Positions 1 to 14,400 of a DNA stretch of 64,000 bases are shown one piece after another. The position numbers and the translations under genes were made by a program. The notes under the pieces are model-generated. The model did no database searches. It had not been told where the DNA came from and saw only the letters and a list, made by a program, of their open reading frames with translations. Every line of letters begins with the position of its first letter. The stretch's first letter is position 1. Location of the stretch: contig NC_092563.1 of NCBI RefSeq assembly GCF_037975245.1, positions 6,017,501 through 6,081,500 on the forward strand, read 5' to 3'. Source of the DNA: Apostichopus japonicus. Lineage: Eukaryota; Echinodermata; Holothuroidea; Aspidochirotida; Stichopodidae.

Positions 1-1612
1 CTGCAAATGATTGTATGTAATTGTCATGCGATGTAATAACCAATGAATGCCTTAATGATTGTTCACATTAACATGTTGAACGAGCGCTGAGCGTGCGAAA
101 AAATTTGGTTTTATGATTCGGGCAAGTCGTAATAGCCCCCCAAAGGAAATTGGGCTCCTACGCTTATGTCTACACACATAGACAGTTTTGGAGGATGATC
201 ATCCTGGAACACCATTTTCATGCCGACTGATATGATGTGATATCTGCTGTTTGCTTTAAAAATTTGAATGATTCAAATGAGACTGAAATAAATATATTTT
301 ATCTGTTTATTGTGCAATGCCCCACATTCTTTTCATTTCAAAAGACGCACATTTTCAAGTTCATTACACACTAAAGGCTTCAATTCTCTATCTGCCTTCA
401 GTTTAGGGAAGATCTTGGGTTTCCTCCCTAGATACCACTAGATAATGCTACATATCCATACAGTACAGTGTCCTTATTCTTGGGATTTTTTTGGGGCCTG
501 ATCTTGGGAAATTGCAAAATCGGGAGTGGTCACACTCCATGTAGGTCAGTGCAAAACTTCTAGACGTCACTAATACACATCCCAATCACTTGTTATCGAT
601 TGTACAATTGCGCTCGTTCAACATGTTAATGTGCATATCATACAGGCATTCATTGGTTATTACATCGCATGGCAATTACATACAATTGTTTGCGGTGTTA
701 TTACCGAAATGGCGAATTAGTCGGGCAAGCTTAAAACTTCATTTTAATTACAAAGGAGAGATTTTTTTAAACTATTGATTTCCTTTTTAGCTATATCATT
801 GCAATTTATTTTTTCTTTTAGTAGGTGCCCGAAAAACTTCTCAGCATATTGCCCGAATTTTCACAAAAATATTTGGAGGCTGTAGCCTCCCCCTGCCAAA
901 AATATTTGGCGGGGGGGGGGGGGCTGCAGCCTCCTCCCCTACCTCCTACGCCTATGTGTGTAGTGTTTAGGAATATCTGGTATTTTTTCATTTCCTTCAA
1001 TGAAGTTTTATAGTAGCCGTTATAAGCGGTTTTAATATTTGTACACCAATTAATTCACTGTGTCTAAATTTTTCGAAAATTCCCTGACCATCATTCTTCA
1101 TCAAACTTCCCTCTACTCGTACAATTTTGACCGGTCTGTTAGGGGTTTGAAGGAGGTTTTTCTATATTGATTGTCCATAGATGAAATTTTGTGCAACATT
1201 ATGGGTATGGTTTGAAGTAAATTTATTCACGAGAAATATTTTCAAATTCTGAACAAATAATGGGCTTAAAACCTTGCAAAGTGGGGCTGACGGGTATTGT
1301 GGGCCGCGACGTAGATTCACCTACAAAAGCAATGATCCACAGGAGATGTGATGAGGTCGAACATGATGTGTGACTGGTGACAATCTTCAAAAAGGTTATG
1401 GATGAAAAAACAAATATGGGGAAATACTTGGTTCTCAGGCAAAAGTGTACATCTGGTTGGTCATTTTCGAGCCTGAGAAGTGCCATTTCCGGTTTTCTGG
1501 GGAATTATCAGACCAGAAATTTTCTTGAACGCTCTGCGCCAACTGATGGTGGCGCTCCGCTTAGATAGTAATTTGCGCCCCCCCTGGTTAGAAAATCCTG
1601 GATACGCGCCTG
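1..1612. mobile_element. Left-truncated copy of the 5-bp-TSD transposon
   Basis: Matches 9919-11495 nearly throughout and ends at the same inverted terminus (GGATACGCGCCTG), followed by CTATGACATC exactly as the 9.3 kb copy is. The shared flank shows that it is a segmental duplicate, not a second insertion. The window cuts its left end. One extra G-rich segment near 880-925 is not in the other copy. Confidence 0.88.
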
Positions 1613-2151
1613 CTATGACATCATAGATGCAGCTCCCAGAAGCAATTTTTGACAAAGGATATCTCTCAAGTGGAAAAATATGTTGCTAAGCTCTTTAGAT
1701 AGAGGGGGGGGGGGGTTGAAGGGTCAGATGATCTTCATAAATATATTTATCATTTAAGGTCAAAGATTTGAATAAGGTTTGATTCTCCTTCAAAATGATA
1801 AGTTATACACTTATGCCTGTTTCTAGAATATTCTGCTGTCAAATACAAGGAACCAGGATTCTGATTTCCAGAAATGCATAGAGATCGGTCAGTGTATATC
1901 TAATCTTTCACACTTTCGCAAGTCTGTCAATACTACTGATTAAGATCACTCCTTTTGTTCTTAGCTTATTAATTTTAACTGAAAGGCTGTATCAATTTTA
2001 AGTTATATATAAGTATTTGACGTTAATATGTAAACCAGGCTGAGTTTTTCAATTGCTACTTTTTTCACCAATTTATAACATTAAACCATAGACTCTAGCT
2101 CAAACTTGCAGTGATTAACAGAAAATAAAAATACTATGATCAGTTACTCAC
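1613..2151 (-). other. Intron between HYR 31 and the left-edge transposon
   Basis: Intron sequence paralogous to 11496-11881. It contains a ten-base G run near 1706. No exon. Confidence 0.7.
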
Positions 2152-2406
2152 CTGTAACCAGAACTATGAAGGAACAAACACTTGGATTCTGAGCTGCATC
2201 TGTGAAGGTGTATGTAATAGTAGTTGGAACATTCACAGGGAAGTTATCTCCAACATTTCCCCCAGTTTGACTGACTGTAACAGTACTTCCAGAATTATCA
2301 GTTGCTGTAGGTTCTGTCCAGACAACAGTTGCACTGGTCTGACCAAGAGGAGCAGTGACAGTTACAGAATTTTCAGGGCAGTCAATGATAGAAGGAGGAG
2401 TAACAT
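2152..2406 (-). CDS. HYR domain exon 31, type A (255 bp), last in window
   Basis: A-type exon with DCPENSVTVTAPLGQTSA and SVCSFIVLVTG. Donor GTGAGT is intact, so splicing must continue to an exon left of the window. The intron beyond it holds the transposon copy that also lies beyond exon 21. Confidence 0.93.
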
Positions 2407-5400
2407 CTGAAAAGAAAAACATCAGGCATTTGATAAAGTAGTATATTTAACATTTCTATACATACTTCATACAGAAATTTGAAAGTTTAGTCAGACATGG
2501 AAGACATATTTTGGTTTTATTCTAGGCATTTAGTGGCAAATTGAGTGGGCTTCCAGACAGGTTTACAACAAATTAAACATGCTGAAATCTTACAGAAATT
2601 TTATTTAAATTTGCTTAATTTACTTTTTACTTTTTTCTCCACACCTTTCTGTCATTGTCCTTCTCCAGTTTATTCCCTACCCCCTTCCCTTAATCCTCTC
2701 TTTGTCCCTCCAATGTTTATCTCCTACCTCTCCTCTTCCCCTGTTGGTTTCTTTCTTCTTTCCTTCCCTTGTCTACTAATCCCTTTACATCCATCTCTTT
2801 GTGTTCACCATGCTCATTAACCTGTCTGTATTCTGTGCGTGTTTTTGTCCTTTCTGTTACTGTTACTTGTCATTTACCCTTTGAAGAAGATCCTGCTAGG
2901 ATCGAAACGTCAGGCCAACTTACTTTACACATTCTCCTACACAGGCTCTCTAGTGGTAAAGCAGTTTGCTAACAGTTTTATTTTATTTTTTATTTACTTT
3001 TAAATTTAACTTTATTTTCAATTTATTATTATTACTGTACAATTTTTGTATGTGATGGGAAAGGTTCTCAAAACCAAAAGGGTGATTTCTTCATAATTAT
3101 AAGTAAATTTACAAAGTCTGGATTATATACCTCTTACAACCACAGTAATCACACATGGAATTGCCATATTCCCTGCATCATCTTCAGCATTCACAGCAAC
3201 AGTTGAGGATCCAATAGTAAAGAACTCTCCACTTTGAATACTGTAAGTGATTGTGGGCGTTGCTTGTGAGTTATCAGTGGCAAAGATTGAAGGTAAGACT
3301 ACATTGGCACCATTACTGCTAGGGTCAGCATCTACTGTAACAGTGGGTGGAGGAGCACAGTTTATGAAAACTGGTGGTTCATTGTCTGTTGAAGCTGTGA
3401 ACAAAAACAAGTTGAAAGTGAACCCGTAGGCAGTAATGATCATTTCTAAAACATTTCTGTTAATATGTAATACAATCGAAGGTTGTTTTTCCAGAATGTT
3501 ATTTGTTAAAGCTGAACTTACAAGATCTTCATAAAATTACCCTTTTAATACTGTAGATCTTTTTTAGTTAATAGAGTTGACAAATTTTACTCTTATATCA
3601 GTCAACTATTAAACCCATTGCTATGTTTATGTTATTAAGATCATACAATAGAATGTTATTCATAAAGCAGTACACAATCAATGTTGAAACTATATGATCA
3701 ACTTTATTCTCATGAGTCAGTATTCTCACCACACAATTACATGCAATGTGCTTAATCCAAATTTGTGCTGACATAAAGAAAATCAATGTTCCTTATGGAC
3801 CATCAGTTAATTACCTGTTACAAATACTATGAAGGAACAAACACTTGGATTCTGAGCTGCATCTGTGAAGGTGTATGTAATAGTAGTTGGAACATTCACA
3901 GGGAAGTTATCTCCAACATTTCCCCCAGTTTGACTGACTGTAACAGTACTTCCAGAATTATCAGTTGCTGTAGGTTCTGTCCAGACAACAGTTGCACTGG
4001 TCTGACCAAGAGGAGCAGAGACAATTACAGCATTTTCAGGGCAGTCAATGATAGACGGAGGAGTAACATCTGAAAAGAAAACAATAGGCATTTGATAAAG
4101 TAGTATATTTAACATTTCTATACATACAACATACAGAAATTTGAGAGTTAAGTCAGACATGGAAGAAATTTGTTGGTTTTATTCTAGGCATTTAGTGGCA
4201 AATTGAGTGGGCTTCCAGACGGGTTTACAACAAATTAAATCACATTGTTTGTGTCCATGCTGAAATCTCACAGAAATTTTATTTAAATTTGGTTTAATTA
4301 TATTAAATAACTTTATTTTCAATTTATTATTACTGTACAATTATTGTATGTGATGGGAAAGGTTCTCTACACCAAAAGGGTGATTTCTTCATAATTATAA
4401 GTAAATTTACAATGTCTGGATTATATACCTCTTACAACCACAGTAATCACACATGGAATTGCCATATTCCCTGCATCATCTTCAGCATTCACAGCAACAG
4501 TTGAGGATCCAATAGTAAAGAACTCTCCACTTTGAATACTGTAAGTGATTGTTGGCGTTGCTTGCGAGTTATCAGTGGCAATGATTGTAGGTAAGACTAC
4601 GATGGCACCATTACTGTTAGGGTCAGCATCTACTGTCACAGTGGGTGGAGGTGCACAGTTTGTGAAAACTGGTGGTTCATTGTCTGTTGAAGCTGTGAGC
4701 AAAAACAAGTTGAAAGTGAACCCGTAGGCAGTAATGATCATTTCTAAAACATTTCTGTTAATATCCGAAGGTTGTTTTTCCAGAAAGGTATTTGTTAAAG
4801 CAGAACTTATAAGATCTTCATAAAATTACCCTTTTAATACTGTAGATCTTTTTAGTTGATACAGTTGACAAATTTTACTCTTATGCCAGTCAACTATTAA
4901 ACCCATTGCTATGTGTATGGTACTTGGATCATACAATAAAATGTTATTCATAAGGCAGTACACAATCAATGTTGAAACTATGATCAACTTTATTCTCATG
5001 AGTCAGTATTCTCACCACACAATTATATTCTATGTGCTTAATCCAAATTTGTGCTGACATAAAGAAAATCAATGTTCCTTATGGACCATCAGTAATTACC
5101 TGTTACAAATACTATGAAGGAACAAACACTTGGATTCTGAGCTGCATCTGTGAAGGTGTATGTAATAGTAGTTGGAACATTCACAGGGAAGTTATCTCCA
5201 ACATTTCCCCCAGTTTGACTGACTGTAACAGTACTTCCAGAATTATCAGTTGCTGTAGGTTCTGTCCAGACAACAGTTGCACTGGTCTGACCAAGAGGAG
5301 CAGAGACAATTACAGCATTTTCAGGGCAGTCAATGATAGACGGAGGAGTAACATCTGAAAAGGAAACAATAGGCATTTGATAAAGTAGTATATTTAACAT

Positions 5401-8400
5401 TTCTATACATACAACATACAGAAATTTGAGAGTTAAGTCAGACATGGAAGAAATTTGTTGGTTTTATTCTAGGCATTTAGTGGCAAATTGAGTGGGCTTC
5501 CAGACGGGTTTACAACAAATTAAATCACATTGTTTGTGTCCATGCTGAAATCTCACAGAAATTTTATTTAAATTTGGTTTAATTATATTAAATAACTTTA
5601 TTTTCAATTTATTATTACTGTACAATTATTGTATGTGATGGGAAAGGTTCTCTACACCAAAAGGGTGATTTCTTCATAATTATAAGTAAATTTACAAAGT
5701 CTGGATTATATACCTCTTACAACCACAGTAATCACACATGGAATTGCCATATTCCCTGCATCATCTTCAGCATTCACAGCAACAGTTGAGGATCCAATAG
5801 TAAAGAACTCTCCACTTTGAATACTGTAAGTGATTGTTGGCGTTGCTTGCGAGTTATCAGTGGCAATGATTGTAGGTAAGACTACGATGGCACCATTACT
5901 GTTAGGGTCAGCATCTACTGTCACAGTGGGTGGAGGTGCACAGTTTGTGAAAACTGGTGGTTCATTGTCTGTTGAAGCTGTGAGCAAAAACAAGTTGAAA
6001 GTGAACCCGTAGGCAGTAATGATCATTTCTAAAACATTTCTGTTAATATCCGAAGGTTGTTTTTCCAGAAAGGTATTTGTTAAAGCAGAACTTATAAGAT
6101 CTTCATAAAATTACCCTTTTAATACTGTAGATCTTTTTAGTTGATACAGTTGACAAATTTTACTCTTACGCCAGTCAACTATTAAACCCATTGCTATGTG
6201 TATGGTACTTGGATCATACAATAAAATGTTATTCATAAGGCAGTACACAATCAATGTTGAAACTATGATCAACTTTATTCTCATGAGTCAGTATTCTCAC
6301 CACACAATTACATGCAATGTGCTTAATCCAAATTTGTGCTGACATAATGAAAATCAATGTTCCCTATGGACCATCAGTTAATTACCTGTTACAAATACTA
6401 TGAAGGAACAAACACTTGGATTCTGAGCTGCATCTGTGAAGGTGTATGTAATAGTAGTTGGAACATTCACAGGGAAGTTATCTCCAACATTTCCCCCAGT
6501 TTGACTGACTGTAACAGTACTTCCAGAATTATCAGTTGCTGTAGGTTCTGTCCAGACAACAGTTGCACTGGTCTGACCAAGAGGAGCAGTGACAGTTACA
6601 GAATTTTCAGGGCAGTCAATGATAGTAGGAGGAGTAACATCTGAAAAGAAAAACATCAGGCATTTGATAAAGTAGTATATTTAACATTTCTATACATACT
6701 ACATACAGAAATTTGAGAGTTTAGTCAGACATGGAAGAAATTTGTTGGTTTCATTCTAGGCATTTAGTGGCAAATTGAGTGGGCTTCCAGACAGGTTTAC
6801 AACAAATTAAACATGCTGAAATCTTACAGAAATTTTATTTAAATTTGTTTAATTTACTTTTTCCTTTTTTCTCCACACCTTTCTGTCATTGTCCTTCTCC
6901 AGTTTATTCCCTACCCCCTTCCCTTAATCCTCTCTTTGTCCCTCCAATGTTTATCTCCTACCTCTCCTCTTCCCCTGTTGGTTTCTTTCTTCTTTCCTTC
7001 CCTTGTCTACTAATCCCTTTACATCCATCTCTTTGTGTTCACCATGCTCATTAACCTGTCTGTATTCTGTGCGTGTTTTTGTCCTTTCTGTTACTGTTAC
7101 TTGTCATTTACCCTTTGAAGAAGATCCTGCTAGGATCGAAACGTCAGGCCAACTTACTTTACACATTCTCCTACACAGGCTCTCTAGTGGTAAAGCAGTT
7201 TGCTAACAGTTTTACTTTATTTTTTATTTACTTTTAAATTTAATTTTATTTTCAATTTATTATTATTACTGTACAGTTTTTGTATGTGAAAGGTTCTCCA
7301 AACCAAAGGGGTGATTTCTTCATAATTATAAGTAAATTCAAAGTCTGGATTTATATACCTCTTACAACCACAGTAATCACACATGGAATTGCAGTATTCC
7401 CTGCAGCATCTTCAGCATTCACAGCAACAGTTGAGGATCCAATAGTAAAGAACTCTCCACTTTGAATACTGTAAGTGATTGTGGGCGTTGCTTGCGAGTT
7501 ATCAGTGGCAAAGATTGAAGGTAAGACTACATTGGCACCATTACTGTTAGGGTCAGCATCTACTGTCACAGTGGGTGGAGGAGCACAGTTTATGAAAACT
7601 GGTGGTTCATTGTCTGTTGAAGCTGTGAACAAAAACAAGTTGAAAGTGAACCCGTAGGCAGTAATGATCATTTCTAAAACATTTCTGTTAATATGTAATA
7701 CAATCGAAGGTTGTTTTTCCAGAATGTTATTTGTTAAAGCTGAACTTACAAGATCTTCATAAAATTACCCTTTTAATACTGTAGATCTTTTTTAGTTAAT
7801 AGAGTTGACAAATTTTACTCTTATGTCAGTCAACTATTAAACCCATTGCTATGTTTATGTTATTAAGATCATACAATAGAATGTTATTCATAAAGCAGTA
7901 CACAATCAATGTTGAAACTATATGATCAACTTTATTCTCATGAGTCAGTATTCTCACCACACAATTACATGCAATGTGCTTAATCCAAATTTGTGCTGAC
8001 ATAAAGAAAATCAATGTTCCTTATGGACCATCAGTTAATTACCTGTTACAAATACTATGAAGGAACAAACACTTGGATTCTGAGCTGCATCTGTGAAGGT
8101 GTATGTAATAGTAGTTGGAACATTCACAGGGAAGTTATCTCCAACATTTCCCCCAGTTTGACTGACTGTAACAGTACTTCCAGAATTATCAGTTGCTGTA
8201 GGTTCTGTCCAGACAACAGTTGCACTGGTCTGACCAAGAGGAGCAGAAACAATTACAGCATTTTCAGGGCAGTCAACGATAGTCGGAGGAGTAACATCTG
8301 AAAAGAAACAATAGGCATTTGATAAAGTAGTATATTTAACATTTCCATACATACTACATACAGAAATTTGAGAGTTAAGTCAGACATGGAAGAAATTTGT

Positions 8401-11400
8401 TGGTTTCATTCTAGGCATTTAGTGGCAAATTGAGTGGGCTTCCAGACAGGTTTACAACAAATTAAATAACATTGTTTGTGTCCATGCTGAAATCTCACAG
8501 AAATTTTATTTAAATTTGGTTTAATTATTTTAAATAACTTTATTTTCAATTTATTATTATTACTGTACAATTATTGTATGTGATGGGAAAGGTTCTCTAA
8601 ACCAAAAGGGTGATTTCTTCATAATTATAAGTAAATTTACAAAGTCTGGATTATTTACCTCTTACAACCACAGTAATCACACATGGAATTGCAATATTCC
8701 CTGCAGCGTCTTCAGCATTCACAGCAACAGTTGAGGATCCAATAGTAAAGAACTCTCCACTTTGAATACTGTAAGTGATTGTAGGCGTTGCTTGTGAGTT
8801 ATCAGTGGCAAAGATTGAAGGTAAGACTACGACGGCACCATTATTGTTAGGGTCCGCATCTACTGTCACAGTGGGTGGAGGAGCACAGTTTATGAAAACT
8901 GGTGGTTCATTGTCTGTTGAAGCTGTGAACAAAAACAAGTTGAAAGTGAACCCACAGCATGTCATTTTAAGAAAAGGAGACACCATCAAAAATATCGTTA
9001 TTGGTCTATCTGATAGATAGAACTGTCATTAACAACTTCTCCAAACAGCTAAGAAAACTCATTCTATTTAGCATCACTTCATAGATTAAATTTTTCTTCA
9101 CACAAAGGATCAAGATTTGGTCAAGTCTAAATCCAACATCATATAGACACATGTGCTCAATTTTCTAAGCTTTTTTTATTTATAACAAAGGTACTTTCTG
9201 TAATGGAGTCTGCAAAAGCTAACCCTAAAATACTGAACCCTCAAACATGACATATGGTGGCATTGGTCTCATTGTCAACTCTGTTAATATTTCATCTTCC
9301 AAACAAAAAAAGTCAAATGTTTTGGATCCATTGGGTCCTATGCAGGCGCATATCCGGGGGGGGGGGCATTGGTGGCACACGCCCCCCTGGTAAAAAAAAG
9401 CAGGAAAAAAAAGGGAAAAAAGAGGGGAAAAAAGAGGAGGAGGAGAGGAATGAAGGGAAAAGATAAAGAAGAAAGATATAAAAAGGAGAAAGGAGGGAGT
9501 AGAAGAAAAATGCCAAGATATCAGGAAGAGAAAGAGGAACAGTGACATCATTACAGCAATGATCCCTATAATAAACACAGGGTAGCCAGTGACGGATCAA
9601 GTATTACAGAAGGGGCGTGCGCCTCACCTTACCCCTTACACCAACAACTCCATTTTGACATTTCCATTTTTCCTCTCTCACTAATGTATATATATACTAT
9701 ATATGGTCTATCGTAACGCGTGTGTGTATGGACACCTAAACAATTGTGTTATGAAACCAACTGTGGCTGGTCTCGAACTCGACCGAGTCGTCGGGGAAAA
9801 TGGCGCATTTCGGTATTAGACCTGGATCTATATGCAAACTGCACTAGATTGTTACCCCAAATCTAGTACCGTAACTCATACAAGCTTGCCCAACTCATTC
9901 GCCATTTCGGTAATAACACTGCAAATGATTGTATGTAATTGTCATGCGATGTAATAACCAATGAATGCCTATATGATACGCACATTAACATGTTGAACGA
10001 GCGCTGAGCGTGTGAAAAAATTTGGTTATATGATTCGGGCAAGTCGTAATAGCCCCCCCAAGGAAATTGGGCTCCACCGCTTATGACTACACACATAGAC
10101 AATTTGGAGGATGATCATCCTGGAATGCCATTTTCATGCCCACTGATATGATGTGATATCTGATGTTTGCTTTAAAACTTTGAATGATTCAAATGAGACT
10201 GAAAGAAATATATTTTATCTGTTTATTGTGCAATGCCCCACATTCTTTTCATTTCAAAAGACACATATTTTCAAGTTCATTACACACTAAAGGCTTCAAT
10301 TCTCTATCTGCCTTCAGTTTAGGGAAGATCTTGGGTTTCCTCCCTAGTTACCACTAGATAATGCTAGATATCCATACACTACAGTGTCCTTAGGATTTCT
10401 TGGGATTTCTCGGGGCCTGATCTTGGGAAATTGCAAAATCGGGAGTGGTCACACTCCATGTAGGTCAGTGCACGACTTCTAGACGTCACTAATACACATC
10501 CCAATCACTTGTTATCGATTGTACAATTGCGCTCGTTCAACATGTTAATGTGCATATCATACAGGCATTCATCGGTTATAACATCGCATGAAAATTACAT
10601 ACAATCGTTTGCCGTGTTATTACCGAAATGGCGAATTAGTAGGGCAAGCTTAAAACTTCATTTTAATTACAAAGGAGAGATTCTTTTTAACAATTGATTT
10701 CCTTTTTAGCTATATCATTGCAATGTATTTTTTCTTTTAGTAGGTGCCCGAAAACTTCTCAGCATATTGCCCGAATATTCACAAAAATATTTGGGGGGCT
10801 TCAGCCTCCTCCCCTACCTCCTACGCCTATGTGTGTAGTGTTTCGGAATATCTGGTATTTTTTCATTTCCTTCAATGAAGTTTTATAGTAGCCGTTATAA
10901 GCAGTTTTAATATTTGTACCCCAATTAATTCACTGTGTCTGAATTTTTGAAAATCCCCTGACCAACATTCTTCATCAAACTTCCCTCTGCTCGTAAAATT
11001 TTGACCGGTCTGTTAGGGGTTTGAAGGAGGTTTTTCTATATAGATTGTCCATAGATGAAATTTTGTGCAACATTATGCAACATTATAGGTATGTTTTGAA
11101 GTAAATTTATTCACGAGAAATATTTTCAAATTCTGAACAAATAATGGGCTTAAAACCTTGCAAAGTGGGGCTGACGGGTATTGTGGGCCGCGACGTAGAT
11201 TCACCTACAAAAGCAATGATCCACAGGAGATGCGATGAGGTCGAACATGATGTGTGACTGGTGACAATCTTCAAAAAGGTTATGGATGAAAAAACAAATA
11301 TGGGGAAATACTTGGTTCTCAGGCAAAAGTGTACATCTGGTTGGTCATTTTCGAGCCTGAGAAGTGCCATTTCCGGTTATCTGGGGGGTTCTCAGACCAG

Positions 11401-14400
11401 AAATTTTCTTGAACGCTCCGCGCCAACTGATGGTGGCGCTCCACTTAGATAATAATTTGCGCCCCCCTGGTTAGAAAATCCTGGATTCACGCCTGCTATG
11501 ACATCATAGATGCAGCTCCCAGAAGCAATTTTTGACAAAGGATATCTCTCAAGTGGAAAAATATGTTGCTAAGCTCTTTAGATAAAGGGGGGGGAGGGGG
11601 TTGAAGGGTCGGATGATCTTCAAAAATATTTCTATCATTTAAGGTTGAAGATTTGAATAAGGTTTGATTCTCCTTTAAAATGATAGTTTTTTATTTTTTT
11701 ATTTTAACTGAAAGGCTGTATCAACTTTAATTTATTTATAAATATTTGATGTTAATACGTAAGCCAGGCTGAGTTTTTCCATTGCTACTTTTTTCACCAA
11801 TTTATAACATTAAACCATAGACTCTAGCTCAAACTTGCAGTGATTAACAGAAAAATAAAAATACTATGATCAGTTACTCACCTGTAACCAGAACTACAAA
11901 GGAACAAACACTTGGATTCTCGGCTGCATCTGTGAAGGTGTATGTAATAGTAGTTGGAACATTCACAGGGAAGTTATCTCCAACATTTCCCCCAGTTTGA
12001 CTGACTGTAACAGTACTTCCAGAATTATCAGTTGCTGTAGGTTCTGTCCAGACAACAGTTGCACTGGTCTGACCAAGAGGAGCAGTCTCAGTTACAGAAT
12101 TTTCAGGGCAGTCAGTGATAATAGGAGGAGTAACATCTGGAAAGAAAAAACATCAGGCATTTGAGTATATTTAACATTTCTATACATACAACATACAGAA
12201 ATTTGAGAGTTAAGCCAGACATGGAAGAAATTTGTTGGTTTTATTCTAGGCCTTTAGTGGCAAATTGAGTTGGCTTCCAGACAGGTTTACAACAAGTTAA
12301 ATAACTTTGTTTGTGTCCATGCTGAAATCTCAAAGAAATTGTGTTGAAATTTGTTTTAATTATTTTAAATCATTTTATTTTTAATTTATTATTATTACTA
12401 TAAAATTATTGTATGTGATGGGAAAGGTTCTCTAAACCAAAAGGGTGATTTCTTCATAATTATAAGTAAATTTACAAAGTCTGGATTGTTTACCTCTTAC
12501 AACCACAGTAATCACACATGGAGTTGCCATATTCCCTGCAGCATCTTCAGCATTCACAGCAACAGTTGAGGATCCAATAGTGAAGAACTCTCCACTTTGA
12601 ATACTGTAAGTGATTGTGGGCGTTGCTTGTGAGTTATCAGTGGCAAAGATTGAAGGTAAGACTACGTTGGCACCATTACTGTTAGGGTCAGCATCTACTG
12701 TCACAGTGGGTGGAGGAGCACAGTTTATGAAAACTGGTGGTTCATTGTCTGTTGAAGCTGTGAACAAAAACAAGTTGAAAGTGGGCAGTAATGATCATTT
12801 CTCAAACATTTCTGTTAATATGTACTACAATCGAAGGTTGTTTTTCAATAATGTTATTTGTTAAAGCTGATCTTATTAGATCTTCATAACATTACCCTTT
12901 TAATACTGTAGATCTTGTTTAGTTGATATAGTTGACAAATTTTACTCTTATGTCAGTCAACTATTAAACCCATTGCTATGTGTATGGTATTTAGATCATA
13001 CAATAGAATGTTATTCATAAAGCAGTACACAATCAATGTTGAAACTATGATCAACTTTATTCTCATGAGTCAGTATTCTCACCACACAATTATATTCTAT
13101 GTGCTTAATCCAAATTGTGCTGACATGAAGAAAATCAATGTTCCTTATGGACCATCAGTAATTACCTGTTACAAATACTATGAAGGAACAAACACTTGGA
13201 TTCTGAGCTGCATCTGTGAAGGTGTATGTAATAGTAGTTGGAACATTCACAGGGAAGTTATCTCCAACATTTCCCCCAGTTTGACTGACTGTAACAGTAC
13301 TTCCAGAATTATCAGTTGCTGTAGGTTCTGTCCAGACAACAGGTGCACTGGTCTGACCAAGAGGTGCAGGGTTGATGATAGCATTTTCAGGGCAGTCAGT
13401 GATAATAGGAGGGGTAACATCTAAAAACAAAACAAAGATAAATTAGAGGATCATGTTACTTTTCTTCAATATATCAGAGGAAGAAAATTTATTGTTAGGT
13501 TTACAAAATACTTTCTCCACTGATGTTATAAAACAATTATCTTATCTGTCTGACCCAGAGGTGCAGGGTTGATGATAGCATTTTCAGGGTAGTCAATGAT
13601 AGTAGGAGGAGTAACATCTAGAACAATGTGAGAGTGTATCAATGAAGAAAAAGATCATAAATGACCTTGAGAAATTATTCATTATCACCAGTAGCATAGT
13701 GTCAACTAGAACTTAATAAAGCAATCTCCCTTCATTTAAGTATGTTTGTATTCCTTAAATGAAGCTCATTAATAATTTTCTCCTTGTAATAACAATAACA
13801 TGTAGCAGGTAACTCACCATTTACAATGACATTAAAGGTACATGTATCTGAATTGCCATTGACATCCACTGCAGTCACCACTACTGTTGTTGTGCCAATT
13901 GCAAATTCACTACCAGATGTTGATGTTGAAGTTAGAATGGTACCAGTCGGGGAATTATCTGTGGCAATGATTTCTGGCCAAGTTACAACCTGAGTGTTAC
14001 CATTGACAGGAGCATTCACTACAATATCCATAGGACAGTTCTGTATTTCTGGCATCACATTATCAAATGCTGAAATTAGAATCAAGAAATAACTGTTTAG
14101 CATAATCTCATCAAAAAAATACTTTTGCCCTCCATTTCTTATTCTTGCATTTTAGCTTCAAAGAAACTGTCACAAGTGCTACCCACACCCTTGGCTTCCC
14201 CTCTCTGCTACCTTCAATTCCTCCTCACTTTTCTGTCCACACACAGTAACAATAACAGACCTTCAAATTCTGACTATGCCAATGATATAACCCATTTACT
14301 TACCTTCTACTGTTACAAAGAATGTACATGGTGTAGTTATAAGTTGGCTGTCAGTACAAGAGCAGGTGACTTCATTGATTCCAGTTCCCTGAAAGAATGC

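Noticed and set aside
2545-2972. Plus-strand frames of 91 and 67 codons (duplicated at 6779-7206)
   Set aside because: They lie within the pyrimidine-rich retroposon insert and have no protein family features.
5032-5358. Plus-strand frames of 95-148 codons opposite the A exons
   Set aside because: Antisense shadows of the HYR exons; their conservation follows from the coding strand.
9225-9600. Two overlapping Phe/Ser/Pro-rich frames
   Set aside because: Reverse readings of the purine tract and flanks of the transposon; low complexity.
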